Made by a program: the position numbers and the translations under genes. Shown here one piece after another: positions 28,507 through 36,063 of a stretch of 64,000 nt of DNA (position 1 is the first letter of the stretch; each line of letters opens with the position of its first letter). Source of the DNA: an uncultured Gemmatimonadota bacterium (lineage in GTDB: Bacteria; Gemmatimonadota; Gemmatimonadetes; Gemmatimonadales; Gemmatimonadaceae). The notes beneath the pieces are model-generated. The model ran no database searches. It was not told where the DNA came from and saw only the letters and a program-made list of their open reading frames with translations. The stretch is from the NCBI GenBank assembly GCA_902825965.1, contig CADEDA010000012.1, forward strand, positions 7,238 to 71,237, given 5' to 3'.

Positions 28507-31244
28507 CTCCACTTGACGGTGAGCACGTTCGTGCCGCCGTCGGAGAACAGGTCGCCGAGCTGGCGCGAGGGATCGAACGCGCCCACTGCATCGCTCGCAT
28601 CGCGGCGCTGTGACCACACGACGAACAACGTCGAGCCGGGCCGGTACTCCCAGCGGAACACGGCATTGCTGCGGAACTCCCCGACGCTGAACGCCGGGTC
28701 ATCGATCCGCACCGCCGCGGCACCGCTGCCGAGGGTGAGTGTGCCGTCCCCGTGCGCCGTGTACTCGCTCCCACGGTACGGCCGGACACGGTCGCGCCAG
28801 CGCGACGCACGCGGCGCCACCACCTGGAAGAGGTCGCGATACGTCCCGGATGCCACGAAGGGCTGCGCGTAGAGCTGGAGCGTGGCATTCGGGGTGAACG
28901 CCAGGTTGAGCCGCGCCGTGAGCGCCGTCGTCGTCTGCGTCAGGTCGCCGAGGATGTACGTCGGTCCGAGGGTCGTGCTGCGGGTCGCGACGTACTGCCA
29001 GGGCAAGCGATTGCGCGAGAGACTCGGGCCCAGGCTCACGTCGGCGCGCGCCGATGGCCGCAGGGTGACGAGTGGCGTCGCGTTGATCACGTAGCCGCCG
29101 CTCTCGGTGCTGCGCAGTGCGTACTGCGAATACTCCAGCGCGATGCGCCGCCGCTGGTCCGTGCGGTACCGCAGCCACAGCGAGTGTCGCGTCGGAAGGG
29201 TGAGCGCCGGTCCACCGCGCAGCGCCTGCACCGCGAGTGCCGACGCGTCCACACGGCCCTCGACGCTCAGGCTGTGCAGGGAGTGGAACTGGAAGTCGTT
29301 CCAGAGTGTCGCGCCGGCAAACATCCGTTCGCCGGCCGTGGTCGTCTGCTGGAACAGGTTGCCCCAGTGTGCACGGTCGCGCAGGCGCTTCGTCGGGCCC
29401 ACGGCATCGTAGCCCACCCATCCGCCCACATGGATCGCGTCGGCGCGGAGCTGGAACCCGAGGTCGTTGGCCTCGAAACCCGGCGTCTTCACTTGGGAGG
29501 CGATGCCCCCGCGCCAGGCGCCGCCCGCTTCCTTGGTCAGCATCACTTGCGCATTCAGTCCGCGGAGCACGGTGGCCGACGAGTCCACCTCGAGGTGCGC
29601 CGCATCACGGCGCTGGAAGTTGTGCACGAGGTTGCGTTGCGTGGCGGTGATCGCGGCAGCTGTCCCGCGCACCTGGCTCCCGAAGATCGACCCCAGCACC
29701 TGGAACCGACCCTCTGCGAACCGCCGCCGTCCCGTGAGGCCGGCCACCAGTGCGCCGTCCCGCAGCGAGTGGAGGGCGGTCCCCTCCAGCCGGCGATGCG
29801 TCGTCGTGAGCATCGCACCGAGCGTCCCCTCGCCACGTGCGATGTCCTTCGTCACCCGCAGCACGCCGTAGTGCGACATCGGCTCGACGACGCTGCGCGA
29901 CTGCGTGATCCCGTCGCTCCAGCGCACCCCGGTCTCTTCCGTGAGCGCGGAGAGGCCACCGATGGCCCACCCGCCGGCGGTCTTGCCGGAGAGCTTGAGC
30001 GCGCCGAGCACCTGCGCGTCACGTGGGGCGGAACGATGCTCGGCGGCACTCGGCAGTCCTCCCTGTGGCGGTCGGCCGATCCGGCGCGAGTAGAACAACT
30101 GGTCATGCCCGCCCACCCAGCCTTGGGCTGAGACCGTCTGGAGGAAGAGGTCGCTGCCTTCGGTGAAGAAGGGGCGGCGCTCGGCGAAGAAGTTCTCGTT
30201 GCCGCTCAGGTTCACCACGCTGGGGTCGGCCTCCACCTGGCCGAAGTCCGGCGCCACCGTGGCGGTGAGCGTGACGTCGGAGGTCAGGCCGAGCTTCACG
30301 TCGGCACCCACGCGCGGCAGAACGAGATCCTGCTTGAAGAACGGATTCCCGGGCTGCAGCGGGGCATGGGTGACACTGGCGACCGAGAAGGGCACGACTT
30401 CGAGCCGACGCAACGCACGGGGTGGCTCCATGCCGCGCAGCGTGCCGAACCTCGAGACGAACCCCGCACGGTCCGGCGTGGTCAGCGACCACGTGGAGCG
30501 TTCGTTCCGGCGGGCGAGGTCGCGGGCGAACTGGATGCCCCAGTCCCGCGACCCCGCAGCATCGACCGCGAAGCGCAGTTGTGAGAGTGGAATGCGGAAC
30601 TCGACGCTCCAACCGGCGGAATCCCTCGCGACCGCGGCATCCCAGACCGCGTCCCAGCCCAGGTCCTCGGTGAACTCCTGGTCGCCGCTGATGTATCCGT
30701 CGCGCTTGACGCCGGCGGGATTCACGCCGAATCGGAAGGCCGTGCGCCGGTCGTAGTAGCTGTCGATGATCACGTGCGCCCAGTCGCTGTAGCCGGTGAA
30801 GTCGCGGCGCCCGAGCGTGGCGACGATCGAGTCCGGCGCGCTGTCCTCGAGGCGCATCGCGATGTAGAGTGCCTTGTCGTCGAAGAGGACGCGGGCCGCA
30901 CTGCGCTGTGTGGCCGGCGCGCCGCCGTCCGGCACCGACTGCGTGAACGCGTCCGCGGGCAGCACGGACGCCCAGGCCGCGTCGTCGAACCGCCCGTCGA
31001 GCACGATCGGGCTCGACGCACGGGTGGCGATGGTGCTGCGGATCGCGGCGGCGCCCGCGCCGCCGGGCACACCGCTGGCGGCACGGCTGCCCGCACCGCC
31101 ACTCCGTGCGCCCTCCCGGACACTCTCGCGCGGGGGTGCCTGCGCGGCCACCACCGCCGCAGGCAGAGTGGACAACACGGCGACGAGCACGACGGGCAGC
31201 ACGATGCCGAGCGGCATCGCCGGACCTGCGGTACGACGGGACAT
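28488..31244 (-). CDS. DUF5916 outer-membrane protein with CBM9-like N-terminal domain
   Basis: 918 residues from an ATG with GGAG 6 nt upstream; earlier TTG is less likely. A signal peptide ends near AVVAA. Residues about 70-260 are a carbohydrate-binding family 9-like domain (IVLDGRFDDAAW, YIAMRLEDSAPD, WSVEFRIPLSQLRF). The rest is DUF5916, with VAPDFGQVEADPSVVNLSGN and FFAERRPFFTEG as hallmarks, and alternating strands ending in a likely beta-barrel. Such proteins are common in Gemmatimonadota and Bacteroidota and are of unknown function. Same strand as the two-component genes upstream, 159 nt apart. Confidence 0.88.
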   Translation of the reverse strand: MSRRTAGPAMPLGIVLPVVLVAVLSTLPAAVVAAQAPPRESVREGARSGGAGSRAASGVPGGAGAAAIRSTIATRASSPIVLDGRFDDAAWASVLPADAFTQSVPDGGAPATQRSAARVLFDDKALYIAMRLEDSAPDSIVATLGRRDFTGYSDWAHVIIDSYYDRRTAFRFGVNPAGVKRDGYISGDQEFTEDLGWDAVWDAAVARDSAGWSVEFRIPLSQLRFAVDAAGSRDWGIQFARDLARRNERSTWSLTTPDRAGFVSRFGTLRGMEPPRALRRLEVVPFSVASVTHAPLQPGNPFFKQDLVLPRVGADVKLGLTSDVTLTATVAPDFGQVEADPSVVNLSGNENFFAERRPFFTEGSDLFLQTVSAQGWVGGHDQLFYSRRIGRPPQGGLPSAAEHRSAPRDAQVLGALKLSGKTAGGWAIGGLSALTEETGVRWSDGITQSRSVVEPMSHYGVLRVTKDIARGEGTLGAMLTTTHRRLEGTALHSLRDGALVAGLTGRRRFAEGRFQVLGSIFGSQVRGTAAAITATQRNLVHNFQRRDAAHLEVDSSATVLRGLNAQVMLTKEAGGAWRGGIASQVKTPGFEANDLGFQLRADAIHVGGWVGYDAVGPTKRLRDRAHWGNLFQQTTTAGERMFAGATLWNDFQFHSLHSLSVEGRVDASALAVQALRGGPALTLPTRHSLWLRYRTDQRRRIALEYSQYALRSTESGGYVINATPLVTLRPSARADVSLGPSLSRNRLPWQYVATRSTTLGPTYILGDLTQTTTALTARLNLAFTPNATLQLYAQPFVASGTYRDLFQVVAPRASRWRDRVRPYRGSEYTAHGDGTLTLGSGAAAVRIDDPAFSVGEFRSNAVFRWEYRPGSTLFVVWSQRRDASDAVGAFDPSRQLGDLFSDGGTNVLTVKWSHWLGR

Positions 31245-31339
31245 CAGCACTCCGGATCGGGTCGACAACGAGTGCCGACAGGATCGCGGGTCGCGCTGCG
31301 GTTATGGTGGTGGCGCGGTGCTCATCGCGTGACAGTGCG

Positions 31340-31366
31340 GTGAGCGGCCGGTGCGGAGCCGCTCAC
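31340..31366 (-). terminator. Hairpin between response regulator and DUF5916 gene
   Basis: Perfect 9-bp stem (GTGAGCGGC and complement) with a 9-nt loop, 38 nt after the response-regulator stop. No clear T-run; a weak terminator or an RNA-processing site. Confidence 0.4.
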
Positions 31367-31403
31367 GCGACGCGCACGCAGCGGGACGGGCCGCCTGCCC
31401 GAC

Positions 31404-32096
31404 TCAGAGCTCCAGGCGATACCCGGCCTTGCGCACCGTGAGGATGTGGCGCGGATGCGCGGGGTCCGCCTCGAGCTTGCGGCGCAGTTCCACCACATGG
31501 GTGTCCACCGTCCGGCTCACGATGCTCGCATCGTAGCCCCACACCTGGCGCATCAGGTCATGCCGCGAGACCACGGCGCCGCGACGGTCGAGCAGCGCGA
31601 CGAGGAGTTCGTATTCCATCGGCGCGAGGGACACCGTCGCGCCGGCCCGGCGCACGGTGCGCGCGGCGCGGTCGATGGTCACGTTCCCGAAACCGTCGAG
31701 CGGCGCGCCGGCGGCCTGCCCACCGCGGCGCAACAGCGCCTGTACACGCGCCAGCAGCTCGAGGACGCCGAAGGGTTTGGTCACGTAGTCATCCGCGCCG
31801 TGCCGGAAGCCCATGACCTTGTCCGCCTCCTCGCCGCGCGCGGTGAGGATCAGCACCGGCGCCTCGAAACCGGCGTCGCGGAGCGTACGCAGCACCCGAT
31901 AGCCGTCCATGCCGGGCAGCATCAGGTCGAGGATCACCACGTCCGGCCGCCAACTCTGCGCGGCGGCGACGCCGCTCGGCCCATCCTCGGCCAGGCGCAC
32001 CTCATGGCCCTCGATCTCCAGGTTGTTGCGCAACCCGAACGCGAGATCCGGGTTGTCCTCCACGACGAGCACGCGGCCCTTCCGGTTCGCGCTCAT
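31404..32096 (-). CDS. OmpR/PhoB-family response regulator
   Basis: 230 residues: receiver domain (1-120) with acidic pocket Glu13/Asp14, phospho-acceptor Asp57 (ILDLMLPG), Thr85 (LTARG) and Lys107 (YVTKPF), then a winged-helix DNA-binding domain (130-230) with APMEYELLVALLD, VWGYDASIVSRTVDTHV and RKAGYRLEL. It overlaps the kinase gene by ATGA, so the two form a cognate pair. A direct repeat resembling a Pho box lies upstream of the pair. Confidence 0.94.
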   Translation of the reverse strand: MSANRKGRVLVVEDNPDLAFGLRNNLEIEGHEVRLAEDGPSGVAAAQSWRPDVVILDLMLPGMDGYRVLRTLRDAGFEAPVLILTARGEEADKVMGFRHGADDYVTKPFGVLELLARVQALLRRGGQAAGAPLDGFGNVTIDRAARTVRRAGATVSLAPMEYELLVALLDRRGAVVSRHDLMRQVWGYDASIVSRTVDTHVVELRRKLEADPAHPRHILTVRKAGYRLEL

Positions 32097-33730
32097 GCGG
32101 ATTCCCCCGTCGTCGGGAACTGCACCACGAACCGCGCACCGCGACCGTTGGGCGCCTCTTCGACCCAGGCCTTGCCATGGTGGCCGAGCACGAGTTCACA
32201 CACGACGGCGAGACCGATGCCACTGCCCGCGACCGCGGAGTTCACGTCGCGCTCGAGACGCTGGAAGGCCTGCCAGATGCGGAGGCGGTCGCCGACCGGG
32301 ATGCCCGGCCCGGCGTCATCGACCATGAGCGTGGGCGCGCCATCACGCAGCGTGACGGTCACGGCCAGGGTCTGTCCTGCAGGACCGTATTTCACCGCGT
32401 TGTCCATGAGGTTGAGCACGATCTGCCGGATGGCGCCGGGGTCGAGCCGGGTGCGGACGCTGGGGTCGAGCGCCGTCTCCACATGAACCTTCCGGGCGGC
32501 CGCCACGGGGAAGAAGACCTCGACCGCATCGCGCACGTGCGGTGCGAGGGCCGTCTCCTCGAGATTCAGGTGCAGCGCCGACCGTTCGGCGCGCGAGAAC
32601 TGGAGGATGTTCTCCACGAGATGCGACAGCCGACGGGCTTCCTGGTCGATGATGCCGAGCGAGCGCGTCCGCTCCTCCTCGCTGCGCACGCGGCCCAGCA
32701 GCAGGGTCTCGGCGAACATGCGCAACTGTGCCAGCGGCGTGCGCAGCTCGTGGGAGACACTCGCGATGAAGTCGGTGCGCAGGCGCTGGAGCTCGTCCTC
32801 GCGTCGGAGCTGGGCGATACCCGTGCCGACCAGCAGGAACGCCAGCGCAAGTGCGGCGAGCAACAGCGGCAGGCGGCTCTGCGGCACGCCGCCGATGAGC
32901 AGCCGCTCGTCCATGCCGTCCCGGAAGGTCACGACCGTCTTGAGTCCCCCCAGGTACTGCAGCACGTGCTTGCCGTGGAACGCGCTTTCGTAGCGGTGTG
33001 GCGTGGCGAAGATCACGCGGCCGCTGCCGTCGTAGACCTCGACGCTGAACAACGAATCGTTCCGCACCGGGCCGGTCAGCGTCGGGGGCAGCAGCACCCC
33101 CTTCGCGGCCACCCGCGCGAGGATTGGCTGTGCGAACTTGGCAAGGCAGATCTCGAATCCGTAGGCCGCGGCCGGGCGCCCGGCGTGGTCCCACTTCACC
33201 TGGTAGACGAAGGTCCGTTCCTGGTCACCCTCCCACCGCGTCACGGCCGACGAGGACCACTCGATGGTGTAGTAGCCGCTGCGGACCTCCGCGAGCACCG
33301 TGTCGCGCAGCCAGGTGGCGATCCCGTCGTCCAGCGCCGCCTCATTGGTGCTGAGGGCGCCGGTGGCGATCGCGATGCGGAAGACCGGCGAGATCGAGTC
33401 GCCGGGGCACTGCAGCTTCTTGGCCGTGGTGGAGCGGAGGATCTGCACCGAGGGCAACGGAGCACCGGCCGCGAGCTTCTCGCGTCCCATGATCGGACTG
33501 AGCAACCACACGATGTCGGCGTACAGCATCTCCTTCGCCGCCGAGTTGAACTCCCAGGCCGCGAAGCTCGCATAGTCGCGCATGGTGCGCTCCGCATCGG
33601 CGCGATGCCGGTGCGTGGCGTCCCAGGCCTCGTAGGTCAGGAACCCAGCGAGGCCGAACGTGAGCAGCAGGATAATCGTCAACGAGCGCGAGCGCGGGGC
33701 GATCGAGGACGGTCGGGGAAGCGGAGCCAT
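32093..33730 (-). CDS. Membrane sensor histidine kinase
   Basis: 545 residues. Two membrane helices (18-36 and 287-304) flank a 250-residue extracytoplasmic sensor without a recognised family. The kinase core has phospho-acceptor His327 (SVSHELRTPLAQ), the N box LNLMDNAVKYG, the G1 box VDDAGPGIP and the G2 box VAGSGIGLAVV. No HAMP or PAS domain between helix 2 and the kinase core. Partner of the response regulator that follows. Signal unknown; the PhoR-like arrangement is suggestive only. Confidence 0.93.
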   Translation of the reverse strand: MAPLPRPSSIAPRSRSLTIILLLTFGLAGFLTYEAWDATHRHRADAERTMRDYASFAAWEFNSAAKEMLYADIVWLLSPIMGREKLAAGAPLPSVQILRSTTAKKLQCPGDSISPVFRIAIATGALSTNEAALDDGIATWLRDTVLAEVRSGYYTIEWSSSAVTRWEGDQERTFVYQVKWDHAGRPAAAYGFEICLAKFAQPILARVAAKGVLLPPTLTGPVRNDSLFSVEVYDGSGRVIFATPHRYESAFHGKHVLQYLGGLKTVVTFRDGMDERLLIGGVPQSRLPLLLAALALAFLLVGTGIAQLRREDELQRLRTDFIASVSHELRTPLAQLRMFAETLLLGRVRSEEERTRSLGIIDQEARRLSHLVENILQFSRAERSALHLNLEETALAPHVRDAVEVFFPVAAARKVHVETALDPSVRTRLDPGAIRQIVLNLMDNAVKYGPAGQTLAVTVTLRDGAPTLMVDDAGPGIPVGDRLRIWQAFQRLERDVNSAVAGSGIGLAVVCELVLGHHGKAWVEEAPNGRGARFVVQFPTTGESA

Positions 33731-33792
33731 GCGGGTGGGACGAGGGGCACGAGGACGGACACCGAAAACTGCACCGGAACGCTGCCGGGCGG

Positions 33793-33808
33793 TGTCAGCA
33801 CCATGTCA
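33793..33808. promoter_or_regulatory. Pho-box-like direct repeat
   Basis: TGTCA-N6-TGTCA, the 11-bp periodic direct repeat used by PhoB-type regulators, with a further TGTCG at 33817. It lies 62 nt upstream of the kinase start and 48 nt before the divergent gene at 33856, so it could be the autoregulatory site of the response regulator. Confidence 0.4.
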
Positions 33809-33855
33809 GGAGGCGGTGTCGGAGCGGGCAGGGGAATCGCTACATTCCTGCCTCC

Positions 33856-34911
33856 ATGTCCCGCCCCCTGCTGCTCTACGGCGCCAACGGCTACACCGGC
33901 CAGCTGATCCTCACGGAATGTCTGGCGCGCGGCCTCCGTCCCATCGTGTCGGGCCGCAACGCAGCGGCGATCACCGAACTCGCGACGCGCCACGGACTCG
34001 AGGCGCGGCCGGTGGGCCTCGAGGACCGCGCCGCGCTGCAGCACGCGCTCGACGGCGTGGGCGCGGTCCTGCACTGCGCGGGTCCCTTCGTCCACACGGC
34101 CACGCCCATGCTCGAGGCGTGTTTGGCGACGGGCGTGCACTATCTGGACATCACCGGCGAGATCGCGGTGTTCGAGCAGGTCGCTCGGCTGGATGCGCGC
34201 GCCCGCGCGGCCAGCGTGACGCTCCTTCCGGGCGTCGGCTTCGATGTCGTCCCGACGGACTGCCTCGCGGCCCATCTCAAGCGGCGGCTGCCCTCGGCGA
34301 CCTCGCTCGAACTCGCGTTCAGCGGGGGCACGCCGCCGTCGCACGGGACCTCGCTCACGATCATCGAGGGGTTGGGCCAGGACGGCGCGATCCGCCGAGA
34401 CGGTCGCATCACGCCGGTCCCGCAGGGATGGCGCACACGCATGGTCGACTTCGGCGTCCGGGAGCGCATGTGCGTGACGATCGGCTGGGGCGATGTGTCG
34501 ACCGCATTCCACTCGACCGGAATCCCGAACATCGTCACGTACGTCGCGACGTCGCCGCAGGGTGCCCGCTCGCTGCGCTGGTCGCGCTATCTCAGCCCTG
34601 TCCTCGGCACCAGCACCGTGAAGAACTTCCTCGCCGCGCGCGTGAAGCGCGGACCGGCCGGTCCGTCGGCAGACGCCCTGGCCGCCCGCCAGAGCCACGT
34701 GTGGGGCGAGGTGACGGACGCGCACGGCGGCGTCGCGCGCGCGCGCCTCACGGCGCCGAGTGGCTATGCCCTCACGGCGCTCACGGCCGTACGGGCGGCG
34801 ATGCGGGTGTTGGGTGGGGCCACCGCGGCGGGATTCGTCACGCCGTCCAAGGCCTTCGGGCCGGAGTTCATCCTGGAGATCCCGGGCACCACCCGGGAGG
34901 ATATCGCGTGA
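33856..34911 (+). CDS. Saccharopine dehydrogenase-like NAD(P)-binding protein
   Basis: 351 residues with an N-terminal Rossmann motif LYGANGYTGQ and the family segments VLHCAGPF and YLDITGE. This matches the trans-acting enoyl-reductase/saccharopine-dehydrogenase-like group that includes mycobacterial lipid enzymes and many unassigned oxidoreductases. Substrate unknown. TACATT lies 9 nt before the ATG. The stop overlaps a small membrane-protein gene (GTGA). Confidence 0.8.
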   Translation: MSRPLLLYGANGYTGQLILTECLARGLRPIVSGRNAAAITELATRHGLEARPVGLEDRAALQHALDGVGAVLHCAGPFVHTATPMLEACLATGVHYLDITGEIAVFEQVARLDARARAASVTLLPGVGFDVVPTDCLAAHLKRRLPSATSLELAFSGGTPPSHGTSLTIIEGLGQDGAIRRDGRITPVPQGWRTRMVDFGVRERMCVTIGWGDVSTAFHSTGIPNIVTYVATSPQGARSLRWSRYLSPVLGTSTVKNFLAARVKRGPAGPSADALAARQSHVWGEVTDAHGGVARARLTAPSGYALTALTAVRAAMRVLGGATAAGFVTPSKAFGPEFILEIPGTTREDIA

Positions 34912-35069
34912 CCGAGCGCACGATCGCGAAACTCGTGTTGGCGGGCGCCGGCCTCGCGGTGTTCTTCACCGGCGTCCGCTTGGATCTGGAAGCGCTGCGC
35001 TACGTCGGCATCGCCCTCGTCGGGGTCGCGTTCCTGCTCCGCTTCGTCGGCCGGCGACCGCCGACGTGA
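34908..35069 (+). CDS. Small membrane protein (53 aa)
   Basis: A 53-residue protein read from GTG overlapping the preceding stop (GTGA). Two hydrophobic helices: residues 5-21 (IAKLVLAGAGLAVFFTG) and 29-46 (YVGIALVGVAFLLRFVG), ending in RRPPT. Such small genes are often missed. No homology recognised; the coupling suggests it is really translated. Confidence 0.6.
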   Translation: MTERTIAKLVLAGAGLAVFFTGVRLDLEALRYVGIALVGVAFLLRFVGRRPPT

Positions 35070-35070
35070 C

Positions 35071-35361
35071 TCAGAGGCCGTCGGTGATGCGGTAGCCGCG
35101 CTTGACGTCGCTGGCACCGGCGCGTGTGCCGAGCGCCGTGCTGAGGCCGAAGGCGATGGCCGTACCCGCACCGACGATGGGGAGGATCGCGGTCAACGGC
35201 ATCGCGATCAGGGCCGCCACCACACCGGCGGCGATCGCCGCGAACGGGGTGTGCGCGGCCTCCACGTAGCGCAGCCGTTCGCGCACGAACCGGCGCGCCG
35301 TGCTGTAGCCGAACCACGAGGCGCCGAGCGCCGCTCCTACCGCCAGCAATTCGAAGAACAT
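35071..35361 (-). CDS. Small membrane protein (96 aa), function unknown
   Basis: Hydrophobic helices near residues 3-20, 43-60 and 62-82 separated by a basic stretch (RRFVRERLRY). The ATG has AGGAGCG about 9 nt upstream. It ends 1 nt from the convergent 53-residue gene. No family recognised. Confidence 0.6.
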   Translation of the reverse strand: MFFELLAVGAALGASWFGYSTARRFVRERLRYVEAAHTPFAAIAAGVVAALIAMPLTAILPIVGAGTAIAFGLSTALGTRAGASDVKRGYRITDGL

Positions 35362-35509
35362 CGGGACGCTCCTGTTGCTCCGACTACGCGCCGCCGCAGG
35401 CGCGGGTTTCGCGCGCGACGCGCGGTGGCGAACCGTAGCCAGCCCGCGACGGGGAAGCTACGATACTAGGGTCGGCCCCGCGCGGGGCCTCCCCCATCAG
35501 AGGTCGGCA

Positions 35510-36055
35510 ATGGAAGTGAGCATCGATCGCCGCGTGACCAAGCTCGAAGCCGAGCTGGCGCGGGTGCGCCAGGAGTTCGAGGCGGCGCTGGACCGTGTGC
35601 CGCCGGAGCGGCTGCACAAGGCTCCGGCGGGGCAATGGACGCCGGCGCAGATCATCTGGCACGTCGCCAAGGTGGAGCGCGGGATCGCGCGGTTGTTCGA
35701 GCGGCTCGATGCCGCCATCCCGCCGATGGCCACGGTGCCCCCGGGGCCGTCGCTGGACCGGGTCCTGCATCTGTTGGACCACCACAACTACAAGGACCGC
35801 ACGCGCAAGATCGTCGCGCCGGACGCGATCACGCCGCCCACGGAGGTGGACTTGGTGGCCGAGCGCGCCCGCTGGGCGGACGGTCGCGTGCAACTGATCG
35901 ACGCCATGCGGGCGTCGGGGCCGCGTCTCTCGCTCATGAAGCACGACCACCCGTTCTTCGGGCCCTACGATGGCTGGCAGTGGGCCCTGATGATCGCGCG
36001 CCACGAGGAGCGGCACCTGTTGCAGCTGCACGAGGTCGTGGCCGCGCCGGTGTAG
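35510..36055 (+). CDS. DinB-like four-helix-bundle protein
   Basis: 181 residues of the DinB/YfiT metalloprotein superfamily. The three expected metal ligands are visible: one His in IIWHVAKVERG (about residue 49) and two in IARHEERHLLQLHE near the C-terminus. WTPAQIIWHVA is the usual helix-2 signature. Members act as thiol transferases or hydrolases for small molecules; the substrate here is unknown. Its TAG stop is also the first half of the -10 hexamer TAGATT of the next gene. Confidence 0.8.
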   Translation: MEVSIDRRVTKLEAELARVRQEFEAALDRVPPERLHKAPAGQWTPAQIIWHVAKVERGIARLFERLDAAIPPMATVPPGPSLDRVLHLLDHHNYKDRTRKIVAPDAITPPTEVDLVAERARWADGRVQLIDAMRASGPRLSLMKHDHPFFGPYDGWQWALMIARHEERHLLQLHEVVAAPV

Positions 36056-36063
36056 ATTGCGGG

